A program made the position numbers and the translations under genes. Shown in pieces: positions 39,943-52,500 of a stretch of 64,000 nucleotides of DNA (positions are counted from its first letter, which is position 1; every line of letters begins with the position of its first letter). The notes below the pieces were generated by a model that worked only from the letters and a program-made list of their open reading frames with translations, had not been told where the DNA came from and searched no databases. The stretch comes from Hirudinaria manillensis (taxonomy: Eukaryota; Annelida; Clitellata; Hirudinida; Hirudinidae): the NCBI GenBank assembly GCA_034509925.1, contig CM067526.1, positions 9,441,629 to 9,505,628 on the forward strand, read 5' to 3'.

Positions 39943-42647
39943 ATGAATAAATTTACTTTGATATCATGCATTTCATTCGGATTGGTTGTTGTCCAAACCA
40001 GGTGAGTCAACAAATTCCTGAGGACATTCTGGCTTTAAATATTCATAAACATTTAGTAATTATTTATTACGGAATGGGATGAAAGGTGTAAATATTTAGT
40101 ATTAATCGAAATCCACATTTCACTCACGAAATCAATTCAATTTAAATGAAAATTGAAATGAAAATCTTCAAATTCGGCTGTGAAACTCAAGAAATAACAA
40201 AAATGCAGTACACGCCAGCTTTCCGAAAATCAATTTCGTTCGATACTTTTTGTTTCTAAATGCCGTTTGTCAGAGAAATATTTCAACGTAAACAATATTG
40301 TAACTCTTTATTTAACTATTTATTTAAAAAATATATATTTATGTATATATATATATTTAATTATATAAAATAATAATTTCGGAACAAAAGTGACAATTTA
40401 AAATTTATAAATTATTTTTCTGGTGATGGAAACATTAACTTTCCAGTATTGTGACTTTCGGTGGATTGAAAGAATGCAAAAAAGTCCCGGATCCTGAAGA
40501 TTTTTCCTTCATGGACGACTGTCGCAGTGATGTTGAAATCAATTTTTGGCCCATTAAAAATAAGATACTAATTAATAATTTTAAAATCCATATTAATTAA
40601 AAGTTCCGATTAATTGGTTATAATTACTAGTCATTACAATTCCAATTTCATTATAATTGAACCAGAACGACATTAAATACATTAATTTCAGTAATAATAG
40701 CATCAATAACATTTTTAGCAAACCCATTGAGTCATTGTCTGTCTGTCTTTTTAAATCGTTTTTAATTGTGACTTATGATTAAAATCAATATGCTTCACTT
40801 CTTAAATGCGATTCCAACTTATTTCAATAGATATACGTAAATATATCTATTTATATATATATATATATTTAAATAAAGAATGGCCAGTAGTAGAACATTT
40901 ATGTATTAAAATATATTAATTACTGCATCAGCGTAATAATCTATTAATTAATTCTTCCTTCCAGAATTCTAAGTGCGGTCTGCCAGAAATAAAACCAACG
41001 CTATTGGGGGACACCAGAATCGTAGGTGGTAACATTTCACGTCCGAACTCGTGGCCCTGGCAAATAAGCCTCCAGTACATGGGCAGTGCCTGGGATTGGA
41101 GACACCTTTGTGGTGGGTCAATCATCAATCCCTGCTACGTTGTTACTGCTGCTCACTGCATGTAGGTTTCACTTTTATTTTATCTATTTGTTGTATTGGT
41201 TATTATTTAAAGTAAATTAGTGACTGTTTTTTTTGTTAATATTTAAACATTTTAACGTTTTTCATAATTTACGGAGTGAAGCTAGTTTTAGCGTTATCTG
41301 CGTACAAATGCTTTTGAAGTAGACAAGAAAGAATTGATATTTAGGATATCTACCAAACGATGCAATTTTTCTACCAATCTTAAGAACCCAAGAAATCTAT
41401 TTGCGGTGTCATCTTAATTATCATGTCCAACTAAACAATGTTGTAATCTAACAAACAAAACGATAAATGGTTTCGTTTTTGAAACAGAGAAGATTTCATC
41501 ACCCAGCCTTTCAACCTTCGAGTCGTAGCAGGCGTTCACGACATTAGAAAGGAGAAAGGATCGATTCATAATGTTACACGGGTTTATGCACACCCCCTAT
41601 TCAAAGGTTCGGCCACTCAATGGGACCACGACATTGCAATTGTGAAGGTGAGACCGCCATTGGTCTTCGATCGAAACATCTCACAGATATGCATACCGAG
41701 CGACACGACTTTGGAACAGAATATCGGCGTGGCAACGGGATGGGGTTATACGACTGACGGTACGTCATCACAATTAATTATTAATTAATTACCAGGCTAG
41801 TCTTGATGTTTGATCTGAAAATATTCAATTTTAGTTATTTACATAATTTCCCACAAATGCTTTTTCGCCAGCTGCAACCTAGAAGAATCACTTATATTTT
41901 GTTCTCTAGGAGGCAAACTGAGTGATGTACTCCGCCAGGTCGAACTACCCCTAATCACTTGGGAAGATTGCAAGCCCATTTACCCTAGTGTCATAAATTC
42001 CAACAAGCTTTGCGCTGGATACCTTCTCGAGGGAGGTCGAGACACGTGCCAAGGAGACTCTGGTGGACCCCTGGTAACGAGAATCAGTGCCAGGTTTTGG
42101 TTAACTGGTGTTACCAGCGTAGGATCCAATTGCGCTCTGCCGAAAAAGCCAGGCATCTACACAAATACTGCATCTTATAGGAACTGGTTACTGAAGTTTA
42201 TTAAAGGTCAATATATTTCTTAACCTTTTAATTTATTCGGAATCATTATTTAGTAAGATTACAGACCTAAAAATGGTATTTATGAATCTATCCATTTGAG
42301 TAAATGACTTAATTACAAACGTGTTTCAGATAAAAATGAGTGCAGGTCTAACAATACTAATAAATGCGAGCATGTTTGCCTAAATACTCCGGGAAGTTAT
42401 AAATGCGACTGTTGTGATGGCTACGTTCTCACGGAAGAAAGGAACTGCTTCGTTGGTGAAGTCCAATCTTTCATCCATTTAATTTGATTTCAGAACTTAA
42501 TCCATTATCCGTTCATCTTAATTCCAATTTTATTCTTTAATTTCCTTTCGTTTTATTAATTTAGCCGCTAGTTTGTGTCTGATGATGCTGTTTGTCAGTG
42601 CCCTTACATCTCTTTGGGATAAAATGGAGCACGTTAAAATTGGCTAA
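39943..42647 (+). CDS. Trypsin-like serine protease with EGF module and hydrophobic C-terminal tail (short form)
   Basis: Exons: 39943-40001, 40447-40531, 40965-41161, 41488-41759, 41910-42206, 42330-42455, 42565-42647. They give 372 aa. Signal peptide [18 protein letters not shown]; Cys-containing propeptide; activation site R66|IVGG; H112 in TAAHC; D162 in DHDIAIV; S255 in GDSGGPL. Asp249, six residues before the serine, predicts trypsin-type (Lys/Arg) specificity. Residues ~307-344 form an EGF-like module ([22 protein letters not shown]). The last exon encodes about 17 hydrophobic residues ([16 protein letters not shown]) and a short Lys-containing end, suggesting a membrane anchor. AATAAA overlaps the stop (42647-42652), consistent with a separate 3' end. 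The exon 2 donor (GAT|gttgaa) is weak. Confidence 0.88.
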
Positions 42648-42877
42648 ATAAATGTAAATGTAAATGTTTAGAAAATGTTTTGATTAATTTGATTAAGCCT
42701 GTAAGTATTTGAACTTAAGTCAAATTTATTAATGGATTCTAAATCCAACTTCGGCCTTATCCGTTCATCTCGAAACCCATTAACATCACCTTAACCTTTT
42801 AACCCAAAATATTTCTTAAATGAAGATTAAATGAAGATTTTCAACCAAAGATCAAATTAAATACTTTCGTTTCGAAG

Positions 42878-44282
42878 AATGTGGCAAAGCTGAGGAAATG
42901 GCTTTAATTATGGACAGGAACGATGTCCTGAACATCTCAGATCCACTAACACAACCGTGGATCGTCAGCCTTAGGCTGAACGACACACCTTCCGAACACA
43001 GGTGTTCTGGAGTCATCATAGCATCTAGGTGGATCTTGACGACAGCCTCTTGTCTGTAGGTGCTTCGTATCATCTTCTCATAATTTTCATTTTATCTCAT
43101 TCACATATTTTTCGTCAAATTGTTTTTTTTTATTTCGAATTCAATTTTTTGAACTTTTTTAATTAATTATTCGAATATATGCCAAGATTAGTCTATTTAA
43201 GTAAAAGTCAGGCCAAAATAAGCACCGATCTGTAGTTAAAATCGCATAATTAAAATTCTAATTTTGAAGGGTGAATGAAAATCAAAGTGTAATAAAAGCC
43301 AACCAAGTTATTGCATTGGCCGGCCTAACCACTGATTTGGAAGATGCTTATTATTACCACGACAACAACGACGATGAGAATGATATGGATGATGTCAAAG
43401 AATTCGATAGATGTGGATTTGACGGCGAAACTGATTGCCTGGAAAGCAGGAGTTCTTCCACAAATTCAACCGAGGAGTATGAACAAAAACTGACATTCAC
43501 CAGATTCAAGTTACACGAGAAATTTCTGAAGTTCTTGAAGAAGAAGCCGAAAAGGACTGCCGATGATCCAGACGACATTGTAAGCAAAGACTACGCAATC
43601 GCTCTCCTCAGGACAAGTTACCCCATCAAGTTCTCAGCCTTTGTGAAGCCAATATGCATATCCTTGGAGCAGGCGCAAAACGATGATCTTTGCTTGGTTC
43701 CAGGATGGCGAGGAGGTGAATATAGTTTATTAACATTTAGTAATTAATTAATTTTTATTTATTTATTTCACTATTACTAGAAGTATTAATGCCTGTTAAT
43801 AACCGTTACGATTATCTTTGCAGAGACTATTTTGACTCAAAAACAGGTGCTTGTGGCTTCCAAGGATTCTTGTGAAACTCAGACTCTCAGAAATTTGACA
43901 ACGAGAATGATATGCGCGGGAAACAACCACGATTGGGTTCAGAAATGCGATGAAGATTTGGGCAGTCCTCTCGTCTGCCTTTCAAACGAGAAGATGGTAA
44001 GATTTGACATTAACTGTTAAGAACACTTTAGTAGGAAACTTGTTAATGTTTCATTAACAATGTTATCTAGGCTTATCTAAGAAAAGTTATTTGTGCTATT
44101 TGTACAGCGCCATCTCCCATCATAAAAGAGTTCTTGAAATGTTTCTCAGTAATGTTTCGCCCATTCAGGTTGTCTCAGGAATCTCACTGCAACGCTGCGT
44201 CCCTCCTCGAAGCATGACAGCGTTTCTTCATCTTTCTTATTTTAGAGATTGGATTGTGGACGTTATAAAAGGGAACCTTTAA
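42878..44282 (+). CDS. Second S1 protease domain, catalytically degenerate (alternative 3' exons of the protease gene)
   Basis: Exons: 42878-43055, 43270-43715, 43824-43996, 44169-44282. No start codon or signal exon of its own was found. Its first exon accepts in the same phase as the hydrophobic-tail exon, so 42455|42878 keeps the frame and gives a 648-aa protein (protease, EGF, second protease). Chymotrypsin-fold landmarks remain: PWIVSLRL, CSGVIIASRWILTTASC, DYAIALL, MICAGN, SPLVCL and FRDWIVDVIKG. The catalytic His is Ser403 (TTASC) and the catalytic Ser is Leu599 (EDLGSP); the Asp (D512) is kept. An acidic insert rich in Asp/Asn/Tyr and with extra cysteines lies near residues 424-470. 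AATAAA at 44500-44505. Could instead be a neighbouring gene whose first exon I missed. Confidence 0.7.
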
Positions 44283-46571
44283 GATTTCGACGTTTTGCAG
44301 CATAGCCACCCTCCCTATGCGATTAAAATAAGCATGGAATGTGGTTACAATTTGCAAGTCATTTAAAATGATATGGAAAAGTCACCGATGCTGCTTTTAG
44401 GAATCGCAGTTCTGTAAAAAGTTGGGTTCTAGGTGTAACACTTACAAGGCGTAAAATGATGTTCAAATGATGTTTCATGAAGCATTGTACTTAAACCACA
44501 ATAAAAGATAAATGTTCTTTCATTGTTAAGTTGCTCAAAGTTACTTGCAAGGATTAATCACACAAAAATTACTGACCAAAGCAGTCCATTGAACCCCGAA
44601 AGCAGTTAGACTTCAAGAGTCGTCCTCCTCTGAATTTGCTTTTTTGTAGTTTAATGCAATTTTATTCGTTTAACCTGAAGAAATCGAACATAATTACAGT
44701 TAATAAAGCCAGCGCTAGGGTAACATCACCAACTCAGAAGATGAGAATGTGATAAATTATTGTTGTAACAAGGAATAATTTAAAAGATTAACAATGTTAC
44801 TGTTTAATATTTACTGTATACACGCATGATCCTGTGCAGACGCATCAAAGACAAGAGCACACCTTCCACTCCAGTCATAACCACAAAATTCAAGTATTTC
44901 AAAAACAACGGCAGTTGAAAATCCAAGACGGAGAAACGTTAATCGCGATCAAAATTAACGCTACCGAGGCCACGGACAGCAGTAGATGGCTTTGTAGCAG
45001 TTCACCAAACCATCGATTTCACAGGAGCGGAAAACACGGCACCGACGCCGGCAGTGGGGACGAAAACAGACATTAAAAGTAATGAAGACATCTACTGACG
45101 ACTGCTAATCTTATTCATTTATTTATTTTAAAATGCATATTGACTGTTCTTATGATCACAAAATGTGCTCAAGTATTAGTGATTCTGAATTATGCTCCAA
45201 AAGCAGAATTGACAAGCAATTGACGCCTTTGCGACGATAGGAGATCAAAGTGTTGATGACTGAAGGAATTGTGACTCACGAATATTTACAGCTCATAATA
45301 ATAATAATAAGAATAATCATAATAATAATAACGAAGAGTGGCACAAAGACAACCACAAATTGTTAATGAAGAGTAGAAAGTACACTGAAGGTATCACATT
45401 CCAATTAATCACACATTATATCCACTGCAATGCAAGAAATTAAGTTTTTACTTAACAACCAGATGGTTGTAATAAGGTAATAATAATAATAATAGTAATA
45501 ATTACAATTGCACCGACAAAGGTTTGGATCCAGATGTCTTAAAAAAAGTGTTCCAAATATACAAACAAATAGATGAACATCCATACCAAATGAGCAAGTA
45601 CAAATGGACTGATCCTTCCTTGTAACGACTAGGTGGACCAACACCATTAACAGATTTATGGCTAAGAATCCATTTCACTTCTCTAAGCATAAACAATGGC
45701 CTGACAAATACATCATTTAAATAATAATTATTTTGACATTAAGTTTGTAGAAGGCATTTAACCAGATAATAAAAAAGGAAAGGGTAAAGACTTGTGGACT
45801 TGTAGTTCCCCAAACACACTAGATTTTCATTATTTTATAATTATGTTTGATCATTTTCAGTAAAATGATTGACGATAATTGGACCAATTGTAAATCATTT
45901 CAAACACGAAGACATCAAAAAGCCACAATTATGGCGTGTAATAAGTAATTAATATCTTATAAATAAGTTATTAATTAGTAATTATTAAATGTTATTTTGA
46001 ATCAGATGGCAGAGCAGATGTCAACGAGTTTGAGAAAGACCAACAGTAACAAGAATAGAATTCTTAATTTACATTCTTATCCACTCAAAATAGTTACGAG
46101 TGCAGCAGAACTAAACAGGAATGAAAGTCAAAGTTAAACAAAAAAGCATCTTTTGAAAATCGTTTTCAGATCGAGTCATGATCACAGAAACCCTCCTTAA
46201 TCTTAAAGATACGAATTATCCGTGAATTACAAAAGAAACGAATACTGCTTTGCAATTGCACGCACGACTTGCGAATAAAACCCTTCAGTTCGGGAACGGG
46301 CCGAGCGAGTAAGAACCAATTTACATCGTTTATCACCGTTTTGACTGGAATTGCTGACAAAATGATGATAAAGGATGACTGTATTGTCTAAATAAAATGC
46401 TTTGATTTACAAAAAGAAACTGTTAGATATCTCTTTCATACCAGAATCAAGAATGCCCTGATAGTTACTGTCAGATAATTAAGTTAACATTTTTATGTTT
46501 TTTTATCCAAAATCATCATAATCCTCCAAAACAATTATTGTAATAATATGGGAAACTATAAATAGCTTCTT
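44283..46571. other. Spacer between the protease gene and the GRAMD1 3' end
   Basis: Contains AATAAA at 44500-44505 (+) and an (ATA/AAT)n patch near 45296-45345 and 45478-45500. The plus-strand open frame 44834-45076 is somewhat GC-richer but not recognisable. Probably includes the GRAMD1 3' UTR; its poly(A) signal was not found. Confidence 0.5.
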
Positions 46572-49500
46572 TCAGGCTTTGGCTCCTCCTCCTTCTTCTC
46601 CCACATGGCTCCCTCTTTTCATCTTCACGTTGGAGTTGGTCTGCTCCAGGTTTATTATGTTGTTTCGTAGTTCGACCAATGAGGCTCTCATGTGGTCCAT
46701 GAGACGAATCGACGTCAACAAGATGTTCTTCCATTGGTCGATATCCGGGTCGAGCCAAATTCTTCCTTTTGCCGACCTCAGTCCGCTTCGAAGCTGACCG
46801 TCGATCTTTGACCTCTGGAAGGATTCTTCGGTCATTTTCTTATCCAGGTAAGACTCGCTTCTGGATAGATAGGATTACTTGTTAGTGCGACATACATGAA
46901 CAGATCATCATCATCATCTATACATTAAATTATCATCTTAAATCATCATGCACTCATCACCTACTTATCAATCTGATGTGAGAAAGCAGGATGTTGATGT
47001 TCATAAAGTTTTGATTTCAATAGACTCGTGGCTGTCGATTCGAGACACCACAGTTTGTAGAACAACATCCCATTGAAGAGCATTAGAATGACCAGGCTAC
47101 AGGAATTAATGATAAAATCTTTATCATCTTAACTCATCTACATAATGTTACTCAAGAACAACTTAATGACTTAATATGCATAACATCAGCAATGATGTAA
47201 TTGATACTTGAGCAAGTTATTAATCAATGCTAACAATAACATTATTACTCAAATGATGACTAATCTTGTTTTTACAGTAATTGCAGGGAAAAAATTGTCA
47301 GGAATATTTCTTTTTAATACAACATGGCCACATCACATAACATGTTGTTTTAAATGATGAAGTAATTAATTCTTATTTTGATAACCGATAATTAGGAACA
47401 GGCACAAGAGATTTACTCACACTGTGCAGACAAACCATATTAAAGAGTCTATGTTCGGTTGTTGATTCGAATCGGAAGATAATTTGAATCTCGAGACAGA
47501 AGATGCTGCCATTTTAAAAACGATGTTCAGATTAAAGACTCAAAGTTCAAATTATTAATATAAATATCATATTAAATATTAATGCAAATATAACAAAAGA
47601 TATGTTAGAAGCACATCTAGGTCATTGGACTAAAAATTATGATCAATCAATCAATCAATTTACGATCAATCAATCAATCAATCAGTCAATCAATCAATCA
47701 TGGTCAGGTCACTGACAATATCTGGTGGTGCAGGTTGGTCAGATACGTGGCCACAACCTGCACTGCCAGGGAGGACCCTTAACATCATGTACTAGGATAC
47801 ATAATAGCATAAGTTACACATAAGATTAGCTAAATACAAACAGAAAAGTTATTTGTATGTTGCACTAATAAGGTACCACATATTTATATATTATATAACA
47901 TAGTATCCTCATATATTAGAATGCACGAGTTACTCAAAAGAACAGGTGAATACAAACAGAAAGGTCCCGAGGTCGTACTTCTCGAGCGATTGGCACCGCA
48001 GGGTTTGACGGGCGTCGAGGGATGCGACCGATCGAAACCCGACTCGGCGGAAGCGCTTCCTTCGCAAACCGCCGTCGCTCGCCTCCTCCTCAGGAATTTG
48101 TTCCTGGACAAGGAATGCTGGAGTTGGGAAGAAGCCCTCGCCATGGGGATGAGCTGTCGGTCCGACTCGAGTCTCAAGAGGTCGGCTGGTGCAAAACAAT
48201 GGGTCGTTAATTTAACCCCGGGGTTAACTTTACAAGTGGCAACGAATATTTTCATTAGTTAATAACTATGGTTAGCTGATCATAGGTATTGAAATGTTGA
48301 TTGCTAAGAGTAAATAATAGAGGGTTAGGAGGGATTGAAGTTATCAAGAAACTAGAAATTAATGATATTTTGGTGCAAGATTTCATTCACATCTTCATAT
48401 GATTAACCAATTGTTGAAGTTGTTGTGATGCATCAATTGTTTGATAAATAGTTTAATTATTAATTGAGAAACAAAAATCCATCAATCTGCAAAAAAAAAG
48501 TATCCAAAAAGTAATTGGCTGAGGTTAAGAATAATAATAGATTAAAATGGCCGTTAATCTAAGATGCTATGATTTAATATTCCAACCTAAAACGTTGAAA
48601 CTGGTAATGATGCCTGCAGTAACATTCTTCTCCAAGAAGTCTACATGATGAATGGTGAATAAGTTTATTAATAAATTAATTTGGGCAACCACTCCACAAA
48701 CAGCATTACCCTTGTGGTAATTATAATTCCATGATCACAAATTATTAATTTAAAAAAAACTTAAATTCACTTTTAATGAAGCCCCAGACATTCTTCTTGT
48801 AATTTATTTGACTGGTTATCTTGAGGCGACTTCTTTTTGATGACAGTCGTGATATGCAGTACCTGGGAAGTAACAGTAAAGTAATCTTAAAGCCACTCAC
48901 AAGAACATTAAAGTAAGCTTTTATTATTATCATCATCATCATCATCGTCGTCGTCATCATCACCATCCCTTATAAAAGCCAGGTTGACAAACCTGTTGGT
49001 GATGAAGAAGTTCTCCCCATAAGGGATTCCTTCGTTGATGCATTCCGTGTCAATGAGGTAGAAACGGCCGGGTTCTGATTCTTTGTGCATTATCTATTTT
49101 CGGGAGTTGATTTGTTTTGAGTGATGGAATAATATTAAAATTATGATAACCATCACCATGAATATTCAATAGGCAAATTCAAATGAATGTTTTGCATAAA
49201 GACTTTGACTTCACCTGCTTCTCCGTCGACGGCGAATGTTTTGGTCCGATGGAAAAGTCGAGGGTGAGTGTGTAGGAAATGTGTCTGACCTTTCCGCTGT
49301 TACCTTCTGCATCGCATTCCACAGTCCAAGGATTGAGCTTGACATCTGAAAACAATTACAGATGCATCCTGACAATTTGAAATGGCTTTTCCAAAGATCT
49401 AAATTATACATCATGATAATTACAAGCAAAGCATGCAGACGTTAAAGTTTGAGGTGCTTGAGTAATTCTAATTTCGAGGTTTGGTTCTGCTCACCAAAAG

Positions 49501-52500
49501 TTTTCTTGGCCTTAACGAACTCCCTGTAGATCTGCGAGTCGGAGAAGCAGTGGTGGAAGACGTCGTCCACTGACATGTTGAAAGCCTCGTCCAGGACGTC
49601 GATGGAAAAGTGGGAGTGGCCAGCACAATAATCGACTGTCGATTGGATGTCGCGATCGTCACTTTCGATAATCTCGTCGGTAGGAAACGCTTTGCGGTTC
49701 TAGTCTTACCGATTTCCTCGTCTTCTTCGTCGTCCTCGCTCGAAGCGCTTTCTGTGGCCAGCATCTCGTCCGGGTACTGGCCGCACTCGTGATAATCGAG
49801 GGACGCCTCCCTCCCGACCTTGCAATTGTCGACTTCCGTGACTCCCAACGCCACCTTCTTTGAAATCGCAGAAGTCGAAGGTGCAGAAGATGCTGTCGAC
49901 GGAGTCGGTTGTGAAAGGCTCATGTCTTCGAGGGCATCCTTTGAAACGGTGAATCATGAATTATCATAATTTAATGGATGACAACTTTTGTGATGATGAT
50001 GGTGATGTTCAAATGAGTATATGTAATTATGATTGACAGAAAATGCAGAATCACGTCCTGCCATAAAAAGCAAAGCACATATCGAATCAAAAAATTTCCA
50101 ACCTTGGCAATCTCGATGACCGTTCCATCTTGCGATTGGCCGAGTTCATTGGCCAAATAGGCCTGAAACTTTGACTTGTCCTCTGGCGTGACAGGCATGT
50201 AATCGTCATCGTCTGAGGTCAATCCAAGTTCGTCACCGTAATACAGGTGCACCCAGGACCAGAATTCTGATCTGCTCATTTGCTGAGAAAAAGGTGTTTC
50301 ATTAACTAATAATAATTAATTAATAATTTAATTAATAGTTTCAATAATTAATAATCCAAAATTCATTGAATTGAAAGCAACAACTGCTGTTGTCTTAAGT
50401 TAGGACACTGGAACTCACCACTTCATTGATGGCATTCTTCCTGACCAAATCCAGCTGGACAAAGACCTTGTCCCTGGCTCCGAACGAGGCGAAGAAGTAC
50501 CTGTCATCCCTCGTGCAAATCTGAATGGCATTCGGGATGACTCGGGCCGTCTTCTCCTTTGTCAGTTTCATTATGTCCTGGCATCTGATCATGAGCTGAT
50601 CGAATAATAAATAAGAACTTAAGTCAATTATAATTCGTATTTCATTTAAATTTCTTATAATTATAAATTTTTTATAAAGATTTTCTTTTTTTTAATGACT
50701 TCCTCTTGTATAATTGCCAACTCCATACATTACGAATGCATTAAGAATCAATCAAACTAAAGCAAGCCAAGTCAGGCGATCAAAATTTAGTTATTTTCAA
50801 GGCAAAACATGAACAAATTTGTTCAACAGCATCAAGGATCTTAATTAAGACCAATAAAATCTTCAAATCTAATAATAAATTTCTTCTGTTCAATCAACTA
50901 ATGTCTAACAATTGTCTCCCATCTGAAGATGTTGGCATAGAAACAGATCCAGTTCTGAGAGACGTACATTCTTCCTTGGATCAAAATGTCTTTCTGAAGT
51001 GCACAGGAATATTCTGGAAAGGTAAATAATGCAGATAAGAAGCAAGGTTTTCTAAAATATCTCTTTAATAAACAAAACCACTCAAATAAGTTTTATTTAC
51101 TGTTTATTATTATTATTATCATTATTATTATTATTATTGTTATTATTTATCTAACATTTAATGACAGCAAATGCTGTCCTGTCATTATCCATTGTTAAGA
51201 TTCAAATCATATTTGATTGAATGAAAAATTTAAAACTCACCAACAATGAGACGTTCAGAAGTTGGAAGAGCTTTGAAAATTCTCTTAAAGTCCTCACTCC
51301 TTGACTTGTAAGATGGACTTAGAACCTTGATAAAGTCAGAGGTTATTGAAAACAATGCACATTAACAAAGTAATATTATTAAAATATTATCATCATTACT
51401 ATATTATAACATTTTGGGAAACAAATAATCCTAAAATAATAAATACTAAATATTTCACTTTTCAGATCTACCTTGAAATACCAAGACACCACAAATCAAT
51501 TGTCAGTACTTACATTGCACCAAATACCTCAAAAGCAGTGCAATTTATCAGATGAAGTTGTTGAAATTGAAATAGAAAGTGAAACAAGAACTTGCAAGTG
51601 AGAAATATTTTTATATATTTCTTCAACAACATCTGGAACAGCTAATAATTTCTAAGCAAAAGCAAAAGCCGCCATAATTTAAAAAGTGACACAATCACCA
51701 CGAAAGAAAAATCTCCTCAAATCCAATAATTCAATTGATAATCATCCAACTAACAGCATAAAAAATATAACATTATTAAATTAAATATGTAAATAATACA
51801 AAACAAATGTGAGTTATTGTCCCCTATTAAGGCTAGAAAGTGTTAATCACAGGAAACACCCAATCCAAACCATGAAAACTAATCTGCAAAAGCTGTTCAC
51901 TTCCCAGATCTAATTTGAGAACTAGGAACATTGATTTTGATGAACTCATACTTTCATTACCAAATGCATCACAGAGCATTTTCATTGAGAAAATTAGCAA
52001 TTTTTAGCAACACAACACTGACAAGTTAAACTTATTTGTTGACAACAAGTTGCTCTTAAACCAAGTTCTTGTCAGAAGTACAAGAACAGGTGCTTCATCT
52101 CATAGCAGCTGTTCATTCTCACAAATGCAGGTGCTTCAAATGAACCTCTACGCAAAGCTTTACGTTGTTGTTGTCGTTCGTTAGTTATTCACTCATTCAT
52201 TCCGATGAATTTCTAAATATTAAACAGAACCAAAACCCCACCAGACACTAAAGCAAGTATTTCAGAAGCAAGTGATCAAACATAAACTCACAATTTTTTT
52301 TGGCTGCAAAAATAACCAGCGGCAAAAATTAGAGCAAAAATTATTGTAAAACTGTAATATTTACCTCTATATTTTCTAATAAGAATTGTCAAACTAATGC
52401 AACTTACTGATCGTTTCTAGCATTCATCAGCAACTAATCAATATGCAGTCACCAGAAAAAATATGATTCATTCAGAGCAGAGAGAAACATATTGATTGGC

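Noticed and set aside
44834-45076. 80-aa plus-strand frame
   Set aside because: Unrecognised; could be part of a UTR. Nothing supports translation.
47641-47701. CRISPR-like regular repeats
   Set aside because: A simple tetranucleotide microsatellite in a eukaryotic intron, with no unique spacers.
49468-49923. 151-aa minus-strand frame reading through exons 8-9 of GRAMD1
   Set aside because: Only the first part is the real frame; past 49709 it is out of frame with the conserved VASt domain and yields a Ser/Thr-rich nonsense tail.
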